A stretch of 64,000 nt of DNA, from assembly GCF_029983095.1 (NCBI RefSeq), contig NZ_CP120467.1:1231001-1295000 (forward strand), written 5' to 3'. Positions 35,350-44,432 of the stretch are shown in pieces. The notes under the pieces were generated by a model, which made no database searches, was not told the DNA's origin, and saw only the letters and a program-made list of their open reading frames with translations. The position numbers and the translations under genes are program-made. The DNA is from Enterococcus montenegrensis. Its GTDB lineage: Bacteria; Bacillota; Bacilli; Lactobacillales; Enterococcaceae. Positions within the stretch are counted from its first letter, which is position 1; each line of letters begins with the position of its first letter.

Positions 35350-35361
35350 AGGAGGCCAGTT

Positions 35362-36009
35362 ATGCTGACATTATTTCAAGAATACAGCGGTATGTTTTTT
35401 GAAGGGTTCAAATTTACAATTTATTCCAGTATAATTGCCCTTTTCTTTAGCCTGATTATCGGTACGTTAATGGCAATTTTACAATTGTCCAGCAATCGCG
35501 TGATAAAATTTTTGGCACAGGCTTATGTTGAGTTTTTCCGGAATATTCCATTATTGATTATTGCGATGTTTTTCTTTGTCGTAGTTCCGCTATATTGGGT
35601 GCAAATTGATGGATTTCAAGCCGGGACGATTGGTTTGATTATTTATACATCAGCTTTTATTGCCGAAACGGTACGTTCTGGTATTCAAACGGTGCCAAGC
35701 GGACAGACAGAAGCGGGACTTTCACAAGGCCTAACTTATAGTCAAACGATGCGCTACATTGTGTTACCACAAGCTTTCAAAATCGTAGTGCCGCCATTAG
35801 GCAATCAGTTTATTAATTTAGTGAAAAACTCTTCTGTCTTGGCAATGGTAGCTGGTCTTGATTTGATGTATCAAGGGGACCTGATTGCCAGCACGACGTT
35901 TAATACTTTTGATACGTATATCATTGTTGCACTATTTTATTTGGTTTTAACATTGCCACTTTCATACTTAATGAATCACTTAGAGAAAAAATGGGCCATA
36001 ACAGGCTAG
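35362..36009 (+). CDS. Amino-acid ABC transporter permease 1
   Basis: A 215-residue HisM-type permease with five predicted helices. The cytoplasmic EAA loop reads TEAGLSQGLTYSQTMRYIVLPQAFK and contacts the ATPase; ETVRSGIQTVPSGQ precedes it. GGAGG lies 6 bases before the ATG, 12 bases after the binding protein. Confidence 0.92.
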   Translation: MLTLFQEYSGMFFEGFKFTIYSSIIALFFSLIIGTLMAILQLSSNRVIKFLAQAYVEFFRNIPLLIIAMFFFVVVPLYWVQIDGFQAGTIGLIIYTSAFIAETVRSGIQTVPSGQTEAGLSQGLTYSQTMRYIVLPQAFKIVVPPLGNQFINLVKNSSVLAMVAGLDLMYQGDLIASTTFNTFDTYIIVALFYLVLTLPLSYLMNHLEKKWAITG

Positions 36010-36024
36010 AAAGGAGCGGATTAA

Positions 36025-36681
36025 ATGAACTTTTTTGATGCATTTTCATTTGTTAATATGCGTTTTTTAATGGATGGGTTACGAGTAACGGTTGAAGTTT
36101 CGGTGCTATCGATTATTTTTAGCTTTATTGTTGGTGGCTTTATCGGCGTGATTCGTTTTAGTAATATCCCATTTTTATCCAAAATTTTGGGGATAGTGAT
36201 TGATGTTATTCGAAATTTACCGTTGTTACTCATTATTTTCTTCACGTATTTTGCTTTGCCGCAAATTGGTATCCGCTTTGATATTTTCTGGTCAGCTGTG
36301 GTGGCATTGACTATTTTTGAATCTGCGATGCTGTCAGAGGTTTTTCGGGCGGGGTTAAATGCAGTTCCAAAAGGTCAGATGGAAGCAGGGCTATCCACCG
36401 GTCTAACCTATGTTGAGACAATGCGGTCGATTGTTATTCCTCAGGCGTTCAAATCAATGATCCCTGCAATTGTTAGTCAGTTAATTTCTTTGATTAAAGA
36501 TACTTCCTTGGCCGTAATTATTTCATTACCTGAGCTGACACATAATGCTAAGATTATTTACGGTCAAAATGAAAATTATGTTTTACCAATGTTCTTGGCG
36601 ATGACAATTGCATATTTTATCGTCTGTTACGCATTGTCCCTTGTTTCAAAATATTTGGAAACAAGACAATATAATTATTAA
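36025..36681 (+). CDS. Amino-acid ABC transporter permease 2
   Basis: A 218-residue partner permease with the same plan: FRAGLNAVPKGQMEAGLSTG, then LTYVETMRSIVIPQAFKSMIP as the EAA loop. It should pair with the preceding protein as a heterodimeric channel. AAGGAG is at 7 bases. It is the last gene of the operon, and a terminator follows. Confidence 0.92.
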   Translation: MNFFDAFSFVNMRFLMDGLRVTVEVSVLSIIFSFIVGGFIGVIRFSNIPFLSKILGIVIDVIRNLPLLLIIFFTYFALPQIGIRFDIFWSAVVALTIFESAMLSEVFRAGLNAVPKGQMEAGLSTGLTYVETMRSIVIPQAFKSMIPAIVSQLISLIKDTSLAVIISLPELTHNAKIIYGQNENYVLPMFLAMTIAYFIVCYALSLVSKYLETRQYNY

Positions 36682-36691
36682 GTCTTCATTG

Positions 36692-36748
36692 CCAGTCTTT
36701 TTTTCTTAAGTGAACTTTAACGCTTAAGAAAAGAAGACTGGATTTTTT
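36692..36748 (+). terminator. Terminator of the ABC transporter operon
   Basis: Long arms (36692-36710 and 36723-36741, CCAGTCTTTTTTTCTTAAG with a near-perfect complement) are followed by a six-T tract. Confidence 0.85.
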
Positions 36749-36914
36749 GTCGCAAAATAAGTTGCTGCTATTTTTAGAAAACTTAAATGGCTTTTTGGCG
36801 GGCAAAGAGACAGGACTTGAAAAAAAACTTAAAAAAAGCGAAAATAGAGACATTGGAATGAAATAAACCAGTTTGAAATATCTTGCTTATTTCAAACATC
36901 AAAGGATGAAGAGT

Positions 36915-37727
36915 ATGGGAAATAAGCACGCAATCGGTCTAATTGATTCCGGTGTGGGCGGATTGACCGTTTTAAAAGAAGCATTAAAACAATTACCAAA
37001 TGAAAACTTGATTTATCTTGGTGACACCGCGCGTTGTCCTTATGGTCCAAGGCCCGCTGATCAGGTAATTGAATTTACAAGACAGATGACACAATTTTTG
37101 GTTCAAAAAAATATCAAATTACTCGTAATTGCTTGTAACACCGCTACTGCGGTTGCTTTAGATGTTATTCGCCAAGAGATCGCTATTCCAGTAGTCGGTG
37201 TTATTCTACCGGGAACTAGGGCGGCTGTGAAAACTACCCAAAATCATCAGGTTGCTGTGATCGGAACAGAAGGGACCATTAAAAGCGCTTCTTATCAAAA
37301 GGCAATTCAAAGCAAAATGCCAAATGTTAAAGTATATAGTTTAGCTTGTCCCAAATTTGTCTCCTTGGTGGAAAGTAATCAATTTTTATCACCCGTAGCA
37401 AAAAAAGTGGTCGCTGAAACATTATTACCTTTGCAATATAGCGGGATGGATACCTTAATTTTAGGCTGTACACATTATCCTTTATTGCGGCCGATTATTC
37501 AAAACGTGGTGGGCAGTCAGGTGCATTTAATTGACTCTGGTGCGGAAACAGTAGGAGAAGTTAGTGTTTTGTTAGATTATTTTGAAATTGCCAATAGCAT
37601 TGACAATAAAACGCCAAACTATGAATTTTATACGACGGGTTCAACTAAAATGTTTGATGAGATTGCCAATGAATGGTTAGACAATATTTCGGTAAAATCA
37701 AAACATGTAGATTTAGAAGGGGATTAA
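36915..37727 (+). CDS. racE: Glutamate racemase
   Basis: A 270-residue enzyme making D-glutamate for peptidoglycan. [15 protein letters not shown] opens the protein, [11 protein letters not shown] follows, and the two catalytic cysteines are in [12 protein letters not shown] (about residue 74) and LGCTHYPLL (about residue 185). I took the ATG at 36915, with AAAGG about 9 bases upstream. It heads a run of closely spaced genes: the RNase PH/ITPase fusion starts 4 bases after its stop. Confidence 0.95.
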   Translation: MGNKHAIGLIDSGVGGLTVLKEALKQLPNENLIYLGDTARCPYGPRPADQVIEFTRQMTQFLVQKNIKLLVIACNTATAVALDVIRQEIAIPVVGVILPGTRAAVKTTQNHQVAVIGTEGTIKSASYQKAIQSKMPNVKVYSLACPKFVSLVESNQFLSPVAKKVVAETLLPLQYSGMDTLILGCTHYPLLRPIIQNVVGSQVHLIDSGAETVGEVSVLLDYFEIANSIDNKTPNYEFYTTGSTKMFDEIANEWLDNISVKSKHVDLEGD

Positions 37728-37731
37728 TAAA

Positions 37732-39078
37732 ATGAGACATGACGGACGTGGGGTACAACAAATTCGCCCCGTAACAATTAAAACCAATGTATTTAAACAT
37801 CCAGAAGGTTCAGTGATGATTTCATTTGGTGATACACAAGTTGTATGTTCTGCCACAATTGAAGAGCGAGTGCCACCTTTTTTAAAAGGTACTGGCAAAG
37901 GTTGGGTAAATGCGGAATATAGTATGTTGCCTCGCGCGACCCAAACTCGCAATCGCCGTGAAAGTGCCAAAGGCAAACTTTCTGGTCGAACGATGGAAAT
38001 TCAACGTCTCATTGCCCGTTCGTTACGTGCAGTTGTGGATTTAGAAAAGCTGGGAGAACGGAGTATTATCGTTGACTGTGACGTTTTACAAGCCGATGGC
38101 GGCACTAGAACCACAAGTATTACGGGTGCCTTTGTTGCTTTACGTCTAGCAGTAAATAAGCTGCTTCAAAAAAATGAACTAACGGAAGATCCGATTAAAG
38201 AACATTTAGCTGCAATTAGCGTGGGCATTTTAGCCGATGGCACTTGTGTCACGGACTTGGATTATAGTGAAGATTTTAAAGCTTGTGTTGATATGAATGT
38301 TGTGATGACAGAAAGTGGGCAATTTGTCGAGCTACAAGGAACCGGTGAAGAAAGTACTTTTAACGGTGAAGAATTAAATGAAATGCTAGTTTATGCAAAA
38401 CAGGCAATTCATGATTTGGTTGCCTTTCAAAAAGAAGCGCTATTAGGAAACGCTGAACTTGAAAATGTCCTTGCAAAAGACGATGCCAAATCAATTGTAA
38501 TTGCCACTAAAAATCCCGGTAAAGCAAAGGAATTTGAAGCCCTTTTTAGCGACTATCAAGTTAAAACATTATTAGACTACCCGGAAATTCCTGAAGTAGA
38601 AGAAACCGGGCACACTTTTGAAGAAAATGCGCGATTAAAGGCTGAAACAATTGCGCAATTATTAAATCGCCCTGTGCTAGCAGATGATTCTGGCTTAGCA
38701 GTCGACTCCTTAAATGGTATGCCAGGTGTCTATTCAGCTCGTTTTGCCGGTGAAATGAAAAGTGATGCAGCCAACAATGCTAAATTGTTACATGAATTAA
38801 CCAATGTTCCCGATGAAGATAGAAATGCGCATTTTCACTGCACTTTGGTTTTTGCTGCCCCTAAAAAAGAAAGTCTGGTCGTTTCGGCTGACTGGCCAGG
38901 GAAAATTGGTCGAATTCCAAGAGGCGATCATGGCTTTGGTTATGACCCGCTATTTATTCCTCAAGGGATGAAAAAGACAGCTGCCGAATTAAGTGCTGCT
39001 GAAAAAAATGCGATTAGTCATCGTGGGCAAGCACTGAAAAAACTGCAAAAGAGTTGGCAGACATGGTTAGAAGGATAA
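37732..39078 (+). CDS. rph: RNase PH fused to RdgB/HAM1 XTP/dITP pyrophosphatase
   Basis: A 448-residue two-domain protein. Residues 1-240 are RNase PH ([51 protein letters not shown]), a phosphorolytic exonuclease for tRNA 3' ends. Residues about 250-448 are the house-cleaning pyrophosphatase RdgB ([40 protein letters not shown] split over the active site, [20 protein letters not shown]). This fusion is known in enterococci and relatives. All active-site motifs look intact in both halves. Confidence 0.96.
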   Translation: MRHDGRGVQQIRPVTIKTNVFKHPEGSVMISFGDTQVVCSATIEERVPPFLKGTGKGWVNAEYSMLPRATQTRNRRESAKGKLSGRTMEIQRLIARSLRAVVDLEKLGERSIIVDCDVLQADGGTRTTSITGAFVALRLAVNKLLQKNELTEDPIKEHLAAISVGILADGTCVTDLDYSEDFKACVDMNVVMTESGQFVELQGTGEESTFNGEELNEMLVYAKQAIHDLVAFQKEALLGNAELENVLAKDDAKSIVIATKNPGKAKEFEALFSDYQVKTLLDYPEIPEVEETGHTFEENARLKAETIAQLLNRPVLADDSGLAVDSLNGMPGVYSARFAGEMKSDAANNAKLLHELTNVPDEDRNAHFHCTLVFAAPKKESLVVSADWPGKIGRIPRGDHGFGYDPLFIPQGMKKTAAELSAAEKNAISHRGQALKKLQKSWQTWLEG

Positions 39079-39122
39079 AAAATCTTTTTAAAGTTTTTCA
39101 AAACAAACAAGAGGAGCGCAAT

Positions 39123-39635
39123 ATGAAATATTTAGTAGTCAGTGATAATCACGGGGATCGTGAAATTTTAGTTGATATTTTGCAGCGTCGCCGTGATGAA
39201 GTGGATTATTTCTTTCATTGTGGGGATTCAGAGTTACCAAGTAATGATGAATTGTTTCAAACTTACAATGTCGTGACAGGCAACTGTGATTTTGATCCTG
39301 GTTTTAAGTCCCGTTTAGTTATGAAGACACCCCTAGACACGATTTATATGACCCACGGACATTTATCTAATGTTCGCTTTGGCTTAACCCAGATTTCTTT
39401 AGAGGCTAAAGCCGAAAATGCTGATATTTGCCTTTTTGGTCATACGCATCAAATTGGTTGCGAAGCAGTTAAGGGATGTTTGTATTTGAATCCGGGTAGT
39501 ATCTCACAACCAAGAGGTCCCATTCAAATTCAAAGCTATGCGATTATCGAAAGTTCAGTTGATAGTTGGGAAGTGCAATATTACGACCGCACCCATGCAG
39601 CCGTTAGTGATTTGCATTTCCACTTTAAAAAGTAA
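39123..39635 (+). CDS. YfcE/MJ0936-type metallophosphoesterase
   Basis: A 170-residue calcineurin-like phosphodiesterase: SDNHGD (metal-binding Asp and His), FHCGDSE, VTGNCD, THGH and FGHTHQ are all in order. Relatives hydrolyse phosphodiesters with Mn2+, natural substrate unknown. The real start is the ATG at 39123, with GAGGAG upstream; the frame upstream overlaps the end of the fusion gene. It is co-transcribed with racE and rph. Confidence 0.92.
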   Translation: MKYLVVSDNHGDREILVDILQRRRDEVDYFFHCGDSELPSNDELFQTYNVVTGNCDFDPGFKSRLVMKTPLDTIYMTHGHLSNVRFGLTQISLEAKAENADICLFGHTHQIGCEAVKGCLYLNPGSISQPRGPIQIQSYAIIESSVDSWEVQYYDRTHAAVSDLHFHFKK

Positions 39636-39733
39636 TCTGTAAGATTTTCATAAGGCGCGTAAGACAAGATGTTTCCCCTTACAATTTTTTGTACAATAAG
39701 GTTGTATGTTGGGTGGAAATGGAGGCAATCAAT

Positions 39734-40231
39734 TTGATAGGAACCACTGTCCAAGAACTTTTGTTAGAAAATCAAGATAATTTTTTAGTACCAGCAGAAA
39801 ACGTTGCATCTTTAATGTATTCCAATCCGTTAGATCACGCATTGTTAGTTTTATCAAAAGTCGGCTATTCAAAAATTCCGGTTTTAGATAAAGATGATCG
39901 TTTTGTCGGTTTAATCGGCTTAAATGATATAGTCGGAAAAATGATTGATTTAAGAAGAATTGATACCGATAATCTAGCAGGGTTAACGGTGGCAGACGTG
40001 ATGGAAATTGGCGTAGATTATGCCAGAGAAGATGCTGATCTAGAAGATATTTTACATCTCTTAGTGAATAATGCTTTTTTACCAATTGTAAACAGTGAAC
40101 GCATTTTTGTGGGAATTATTACCCGCAAAGAAGTTTTAAAAGCTACGAATCATTTGGTTCATGAACTAGAAAAGCGATATGAATTGGTGGATAAGACAGA
40201 AAAAAAGAAAGATAAACTCTTTGTCATTTAA
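39734..40231 (+). CDS. cbpB: CBS-domain protein CbpB (DarB/YkuL-type c-di-AMP receptor)
   Basis: A 165-residue protein made of two CBS motifs (NPLDHALLVLSKVGYSKIPVLDKDDRFVGLIG split over the first, VDYAREDADLEDILHLLVNNAFLPIVNSE in the second). In Bacillus and Listeria this protein binds c-di-AMP and, when free, activates Rel to make (p)ppGpp. The TTG at 39734 with GGAGG at 8 bases was chosen, as the product then aligns with YkuL; an ATG at 39719 is too close to its site. It ends the racE run. Confidence 0.85.
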   Translation: MIGTTVQELLLENQDNFLVPAENVASLMYSNPLDHALLVLSKVGYSKIPVLDKDDRFVGLIGLNDIVGKMIDLRRIDTDNLAGLTVADVMEIGVDYAREDADLEDILHLLVNNAFLPIVNSERIFVGIITRKEVLKATNHLVHELEKRYELVDKTEKKKDKLFVI

Positions 40232-40244
40232 AGACGGAAAGTTA

Positions 40245-40300
40245 ACAATAACCCGTCAACAATGTCTGATTAGGCATTGTTGACGGGTTGTTGTTTTAAA
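40245..40300. terminator. Strong bidirectional terminator
   Basis: Twenty-base arms (40245-40264 and 40275-40294, core AACCCGTCAACAATG) with one mismatch, followed by TTTT, separate cbpB from the convergent MscS gene. Confidence 0.85.
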
Positions 40301-40329
40301 AACGTAGTTAGAATCGATTAATTTGAAAC

Positions 40330-41247
40330 TTATTTTGCTGCAGGTAAAATTGGTGTTGCAGGAATGGATAGGTTAGCTGCATTTAATTCATTAATGGCGG
40401 CTGTTAACAGATCTTCTTTTATTTTGAACTGTTGACCATTTAAAACATAAAAAGTAGTGCGAATCGCATAATTACTATTGCCTAAATCAACCAAGCCGAA
40501 AATAGTGGGTTCGGTTTGAATTTCTTCTTGATAGGTTTTTGCAATTTGATCATTGGCACGTTTTATAGCAGTTTTGATTTTATCTAAGCCTTCGTTGGGG
40601 TCAATTCGAACATCGACAATGACTTGCATATTAGAGCGGGAATTATTACTGATGGTAGTAATATTACGGTTGGGAATAAAGTGAACAGTTCCATTAGCCG
40701 AGCGTAGTTCTAACGTGCGAATGCCGACAGAAGTAACCGTTCCTTCAATAGCTAAATTACTTAAAATAATATAGTCGCCTACATCAATTTGCTGTTCCAT
40801 GATGATGAAAAAACCGGTAATAATATCATTCATGAAGCCCTGTGCCCCAAGACCAATAGCTAAACCGGCAATTCCTGCCCCAGCTAGTAGTGAGCCAACA
40901 GGAACACCAAGAGTAGAAAGTAGGGAATAGATGAAGAAAAAGCCTAATGTGTAATGAATGACATTGCGGATTAAAGTATTCAATGTATTCATCCGGCTTT
41001 CGCTGAATTTTTGTCTTTTTTGATAGGATTGATAGCTGCGTTCTACTAAAAAATCACAAAGACGCAATAAGACGCTAAATAAAATGATCAAAAAGATAAT
41101 CATTAGTCCTTTTGAAATGAGCAATCCGGTGACATTCTCCCAATTGATAGTTCCCCACCAACGTTGAAAAGCATTCAATTGTCGGACTGCTGGCTCTGTA
41201 ATACCTGAACTGGTAGAGTCGGTTGTTTGTGCTGCAATGTGTAACAT
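40330..41247 (-). CDS. MscS-family mechanosensitive ion channel
   Basis: A 305-residue channel releasing solutes on osmotic down-shock. Helices: ISKGLMIIFLIILFSVLLRL, NVIHYTLGFFFIYSLLSTLG, and the pore-lining TM3 GSLLAGAGIAGLAIGLGAQGFMNDIITGFFI. The beta domain follows (QIDVGDYIIL, GTVTSVGIRTLELRSANGTVHFIPN) and an alpha/beta C-terminal domain. The ATG at 41247 has GGAGG at 6 bases. It is monocistronic. Confidence 0.94.
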   Translation of the reverse strand: MLHIAAQTTDSTSSGITEPAVRQLNAFQRWWGTINWENVTGLLISKGLMIIFLIILFSVLLRLCDFLVERSYQSYQKRQKFSESRMNTLNTLIRNVIHYTLGFFFIYSLLSTLGVPVGSLLAGAGIAGLAIGLGAQGFMNDIITGFFIIMEQQIDVGDYIILSNLAIEGTVTSVGIRTLELRSANGTVHFIPNRNITTISNNSRSNMQVIVDVRIDPNEGLDKIKTAIKRANDQIAKTYQEEIQTEPTIFGLVDLGNSNYAIRTTFYVLNGQQFKIKEDLLTAAINELNAANLSIPATPILPAAK

Positions 41248-41322
41248 CAAAATCCTCCCTTAAAATTCGTTGTTCCGATTCTAATAAATCTTCTGTACTA
41301 TTCATCTTAACAAAAAGGGCAT

Positions 41323-41355
41323 AAAAAAACTGCCAATTTGCTGGCAGTTTTTTAT
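41323..41355 (-). terminator. Terminator of the Na/Pi cotransporter gene
   Basis: AAAAACTGCCA and TGGCAGTTTTT (about 41325-41335 and 41342-41352) form a stem; on the minus strand it ends in seven T. Confidence 0.8.
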
Positions 41356-41394
41356 TTTTTTAATTGTTTGGCTTAGTTATTCCAAAAGCGCTCT

Positions 41395-43116
41395 TTAGAT
41401 ATCGTCTGTTTGTTGCAAATAAGACGCGGGAGCTTTAAAGCCGTATACATTTCCCAAAATATATTTGGCAATATGCAACGTACGGTCACTGCTTCGTTCT
41501 AGGTTTGAACTGATATCAATAAACAAAACACTATCAGCAGCCCGGCCATCGCCTTTACTCATTAAACGGAAATATTTTTTCCGCAATAGGTCAACTAACT
41601 CATTTACTTCTTTTTCCCGTGAAAGAATTTTAGTTGCAAGGTTGTGGTCGTCAGTCTCCAAAACGAAAAGTGCATCGCGAATATTTTTTAAAACTTTATC
41701 AAACAATGAAATTAAATCTTCATCATATAAAATGAGAGTAGTGCGCGTAGTTTTCACACCGTTGCCATTGCGTTTTTCCTTATTCCGCTGCTTTTGTTCC
41801 AATTGACAAGCTTCTTCAATAAAACCGATGATATTTTTACAGTGGTCCCCGATCCGCTCGAAGTCTTTGGTAAATTCTAGCAACATTGCTTGTTCTTGGC
41901 TTTCTGTTTGTGAAAGTTCTACGGTGGCAGTTTTAGCCAAGTAGTCAGTTAATTCAACGTCAAATTGATTGATGGCCTCCTCATATTGTAAAACATCATC
42001 TTTTTTGTCGTCTGTTGGTTTAATGTAGAAATCCTTAGTGGCAGAAAGTGCCCGAAGTGCATAATTTCCCATTTGAATAACTTCGTTTGAAGCTTGACGC
42101 AGTGCAATGCTTGGTGAGGTATATAAAAAGTCTTCGTTTAATTCCACGGCACGAATATCCAAAGATTTATCGGTACCAGGAATAATTTTTTTGACTAACA
42201 TTTCAATTTGAGGGATAAACCAAAATTGAATGGCTAAGTTTGAAATATTAAAAAGTCCGTGGGCAAAGGCGATTTGCATGCTAGGGTTCAAGTTTAAAAC
42301 ATCTGTCATCATAATAACCACGTGCGTAAAAGGGGTTAGCAGTAAGGTGAATATCACTGCTCCCACCAGATTAAAGACTACGTGGGCTCCGGCAGTTCGC
42401 TTGGCAGCGATACTAGCGCCTAACGCAGCAATAACTGCGGTAATCGTAGTCCCGATATTATCGCCAAATAAAATTGGGAGTGCAGCCCCCAAAGCTAAGC
42501 TGTTTTGGGCATAAAGTTGTTGCAAAATTCCAATGGTGGCACTAGAACTCTGTAAAACCATTGTTAAAAGCGTTCCAATCCCAACACCTAAAATAGGATG
42601 ATGAGAAACACCAATCATCAAGTCGTTAAATTGGGGTAAGTCTTTTAATGGTTCCATACTGGTGCCCATTAATTTAAGGCCAAAAAATAAACAACCAAAA
42701 CCAAATAAAATTTGACCGATATTTTGAAACAATTTTCGTTTGGTAAAAAATAAAAGAATGGCACCAATCCCAATGATAGGCAGGGCGTAGGCACTTAAAT
42801 TAAACCCAATTATAAAGGCGGTTACCGTCGTTCCAACATTGGCTCCCATAATGACCCCAATTGCTTGGCGCAACGTCATAAACCCAGCGCTAACTAGCCC
42901 GACTGTTAAAACTGTCGTGCCAGAGCTACTTTGAATTAGTCCTGTGACAATAATACCCGCTAAAACAGCCCGTAAAGGTGTTGAAGTGAATTTATTTAAA
43001 ACTTCTCGCAGCCTGTCACCGGCGGCTTTTTGCAGACCATCTCCCATATATTTAATCCCAAATAGGAAAATTCCCAGACCACCTAAGAAGCTAAAGAGCA
43101 TTTCTTGATACGACAT
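41395..43116 (-). CDS. Na/Pi-cotransporter family protein with PhoU-like domain
   Basis: A 573-residue protein of the NptA/PNaS type. The membrane half (about residues 1-310) contains the two inverted-repeat signatures LIQSSSGTTVLTVG and MVLQSSSATIGIL, with GANVGTTVTAFIIG and GDNIGTTITAVIAA between. The C-terminal half (about 340-573) is helical and PhoU-like (LLEFTKDFERIGDHCKNIIGF; SNLERSSDRTLHIAKYILG). It probably moves phosphate with sodium; members can export phosphate. The ATG at 43116 has GGAGG upstream. Confidence 0.93.
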   Translation of the reverse strand: MSYQEMLFSFLGGLGIFLFGIKYMGDGLQKAAGDRLREVLNKFTSTPLRAVLAGIIVTGLIQSSSGTTVLTVGLVSAGFMTLRQAIGVIMGANVGTTVTAFIIGFNLSAYALPIIGIGAILLFFTKRKLFQNIGQILFGFGCLFFGLKLMGTSMEPLKDLPQFNDLMIGVSHHPILGVGIGTLLTMVLQSSSATIGILQQLYAQNSLALGAALPILFGDNIGTTITAVIAALGASIAAKRTAGAHVVFNLVGAVIFTLLLTPFTHVVIMMTDVLNLNPSMQIAFAHGLFNISNLAIQFWFIPQIEMLVKKIIPGTDKSLDIRAVELNEDFLYTSPSIALRQASNEVIQMGNYALRALSATKDFYIKPTDDKKDDVLQYEEAINQFDVELTDYLAKTATVELSQTESQEQAMLLEFTKDFERIGDHCKNIIGFIEEACQLEQKQRNKEKRNGNGVKTTRTTLILYDEDLISLFDKVLKNIRDALFVLETDDHNLATKILSREKEVNELVDLLRKKYFRLMSKGDGRAADSVLFIDISSNLERSSDRTLHIAKYILGNVYGFKAPASYLQQTDDI

Positions 43117-43372
43117 ACAATTTCCTCCAGCAAATATTTTAACCAATTAAAGTCAGCATAGCGAAAATACGAAAGGATGTAAACGATTTTTTTGTATAAT
43201 AACAAAATCAGTTGTTACTAAAAACGACGACACATTCAGTTAAAAGAAATAAGGGATAAATGTAATAAAAGTTAATTTACGTATATTATTTTTGACTTTG
43301 GTAAAACGTGATTGCCAGATAAGGGGAGTACTTCATATAACGATATTTTGATTTACCTTAGAAATTGCTGTT

Positions 43373-43453
43373 AAAAAAAGATCGTTGCAATAAAGCGTCT
43401 TTTAAAGTCTAGCGAAAAGCTAACTTTAAATCGCTTCAAAACAACGGTCTTTT
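43373..43453 (-). terminator. Large structured terminator after fabI
   Basis: Outer arms AAAAGATCGTTG (from 43377) and CAACGGTCTTTT (43442-43453) enclose further stems (TTTAAAGT/ACTTTAAA, AAGCG/CGCTT). On the minus strand the stem ends in a run of seven T. The rest of the 352-base gap 43117-43468 has no gene and should hold the cotransporter promoter. Confidence 0.75.
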
Positions 43454-43468
43454 ATAAAAGTGGGTGTT

Positions 43469-44224
43469 CTAAGATAAATGAACGCCCTTATCGACAAAAA
43501 TAACTTCTCCAATAATCCCACTAGAAGCCGGGCTGATTAAAAAGGCGCAGGTATTACCGACTTCTTCAATGGTCACCCCAACATTGTCTGGTGTTCTTTC
43601 TTCAGATAATTGAATTAATTTTTGATAGTCTTTAACCCCTGTTACAGCTAAAGTCTTAATGGCACCAGCAGAAATTCCGTTTACCCGAATGCCTTCAGGG
43701 GATAATTCGGCAGCTAAGTAACGAACGGCAGCTTCTAAGGCGGCCTTAGCAATTCCCATCATATTATAATTTGGTACTGCTCGTTGGGAACCCAAGTAGC
43801 TCATAGTTACAATCCCACTGTTTTGAGCTAAAATATTTTTTGCATAGCGGGTAACTGCAAGTAATGAATACGAGCTGATATCTTGTGCTAATGCGTAACC
43901 CTCTCGTGAAATATCGACTACGCTACCAGATAAATCTTCTTTATTGGCATAAGCGACAGCGTGGACAACGCCGTGGATTTCACCGGCATAATTCCCGATT
44001 TTTGCAAAACATTCTTCAATACTTTCATCACTGGCAACATCGCATTCTACTTTGAATGCTTCAGTGCCAACTAATTTTTCTAATTGTTTGGCCATGCGGT
44101 CGTTTTGGTAAGTATAAATAACTTCTGCACCTTGATCACTTAATGCTTTGGCACAGCCCCAGGCGATTGAGCGCTTATTGGCGACGCCCATAACGACAAC
44201 TTTTTTTCCAGCTAATAAACTCAT
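43469..44224 (-). CDS. fabI: Enoyl-ACP reductase FabI
   Basis: A 251-residue NADH/NADPH-dependent reductase doing the last step of fatty-acid elongation. GVANKRSIAWGCAKALSDQGAEV is the FabI-type nucleotide motif. The catalytic pair is Tyr and Lys in MSYLGSQRAVPNYNMMGIAKAALE (Tyr-x6-Lys: Y of PNYNMMGIAK). GAIKTLAVTGV is the flipping loop that closes over triclosan. It is divergent from the FabZ-like gene with three FabT-like boxes between. A GGAG site precedes the ATG. Confidence 0.96.
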   Translation of the reverse strand: MSLLAGKKVVVMGVANKRSIAWGCAKALSDQGAEVIYTYQNDRMAKQLEKLVGTEAFKVECDVASDESIEECFAKIGNYAGEIHGVVHAVAYANKEDLSGSVVDISREGYALAQDISSYSLLAVTRYAKNILAQNSGIVTMSYLGSQRAVPNYNMMGIAKAALEAAVRYLAAELSPEGIRVNGISAGAIKTLAVTGVKDYQKLIQLSEERTPDNVGVTIEEVGNTCAFLISPASSGIIGEVIFVDKGVHLS

Positions 44225-44235
44225 GTTTACACTCC

Positions 44236-44248
44236 TTGAATAATCAAA
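44236..44248. promoter_or_regulatory. FabT-like half-conserved box near the fabI start
   Basis: TTGAATAATCAAA, an imperfect version of the TTTGATTATCAAA FabT element, lies in the fabI 5' region, 12 bases before its start codon. Confidence 0.45.
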
Positions 44249-44300
44249 ATAAATAATTTCATTTTTTGCTCCGTATGATTTCTTATTATTAGATAAAATT

Positions 44301-44315
44301 GTTTGATTGTCAAAC
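44301..44315. promoter_or_regulatory. FabT-like operator over the fabI promoter
   Basis: GTTTGA-TTG-TCAAAC is a perfect palindrome matching the FabT element known from Streptococcus and Enterococcus. On the minus strand it overlaps the -35 TTGACA of fabI (44314-44309), which has AATAAT at 17-bp spacing (44291-44286). Confidence 0.8.
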
Positions 44316-44365
44316 TATTTTTTCTTACGGATTATAAATTTGCAAGAAAATTAGAGATATGATAC

Positions 44366-44378
44366 TTTGATAATCAAA
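44366..44378. promoter_or_regulatory. FabT-like operator over the FabZ-like gene promoter
   Basis: TTTGA-TAA-TCAAA is a perfect palindrome. It overlaps the -10 TACTTT (44363-44368) of a promoter with TTGCAA at 44340-44345 and 17-bp spacing, reading towards the FabZ-like gene. Confidence 0.8.
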
Positions 44379-44432
44379 ATAGATTGTTTTGTCATCTATT
44401 TTATTATCAGCAAAAAAACAAGGAGGGTTCTT

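Noticed and set aside
36873..36914. Longer N-terminus for glutamate racemase
   Set aside because: The extra 14 codons have no ribosome site and are not typical of RacE, while AAAGG precedes the ATG at 36915.
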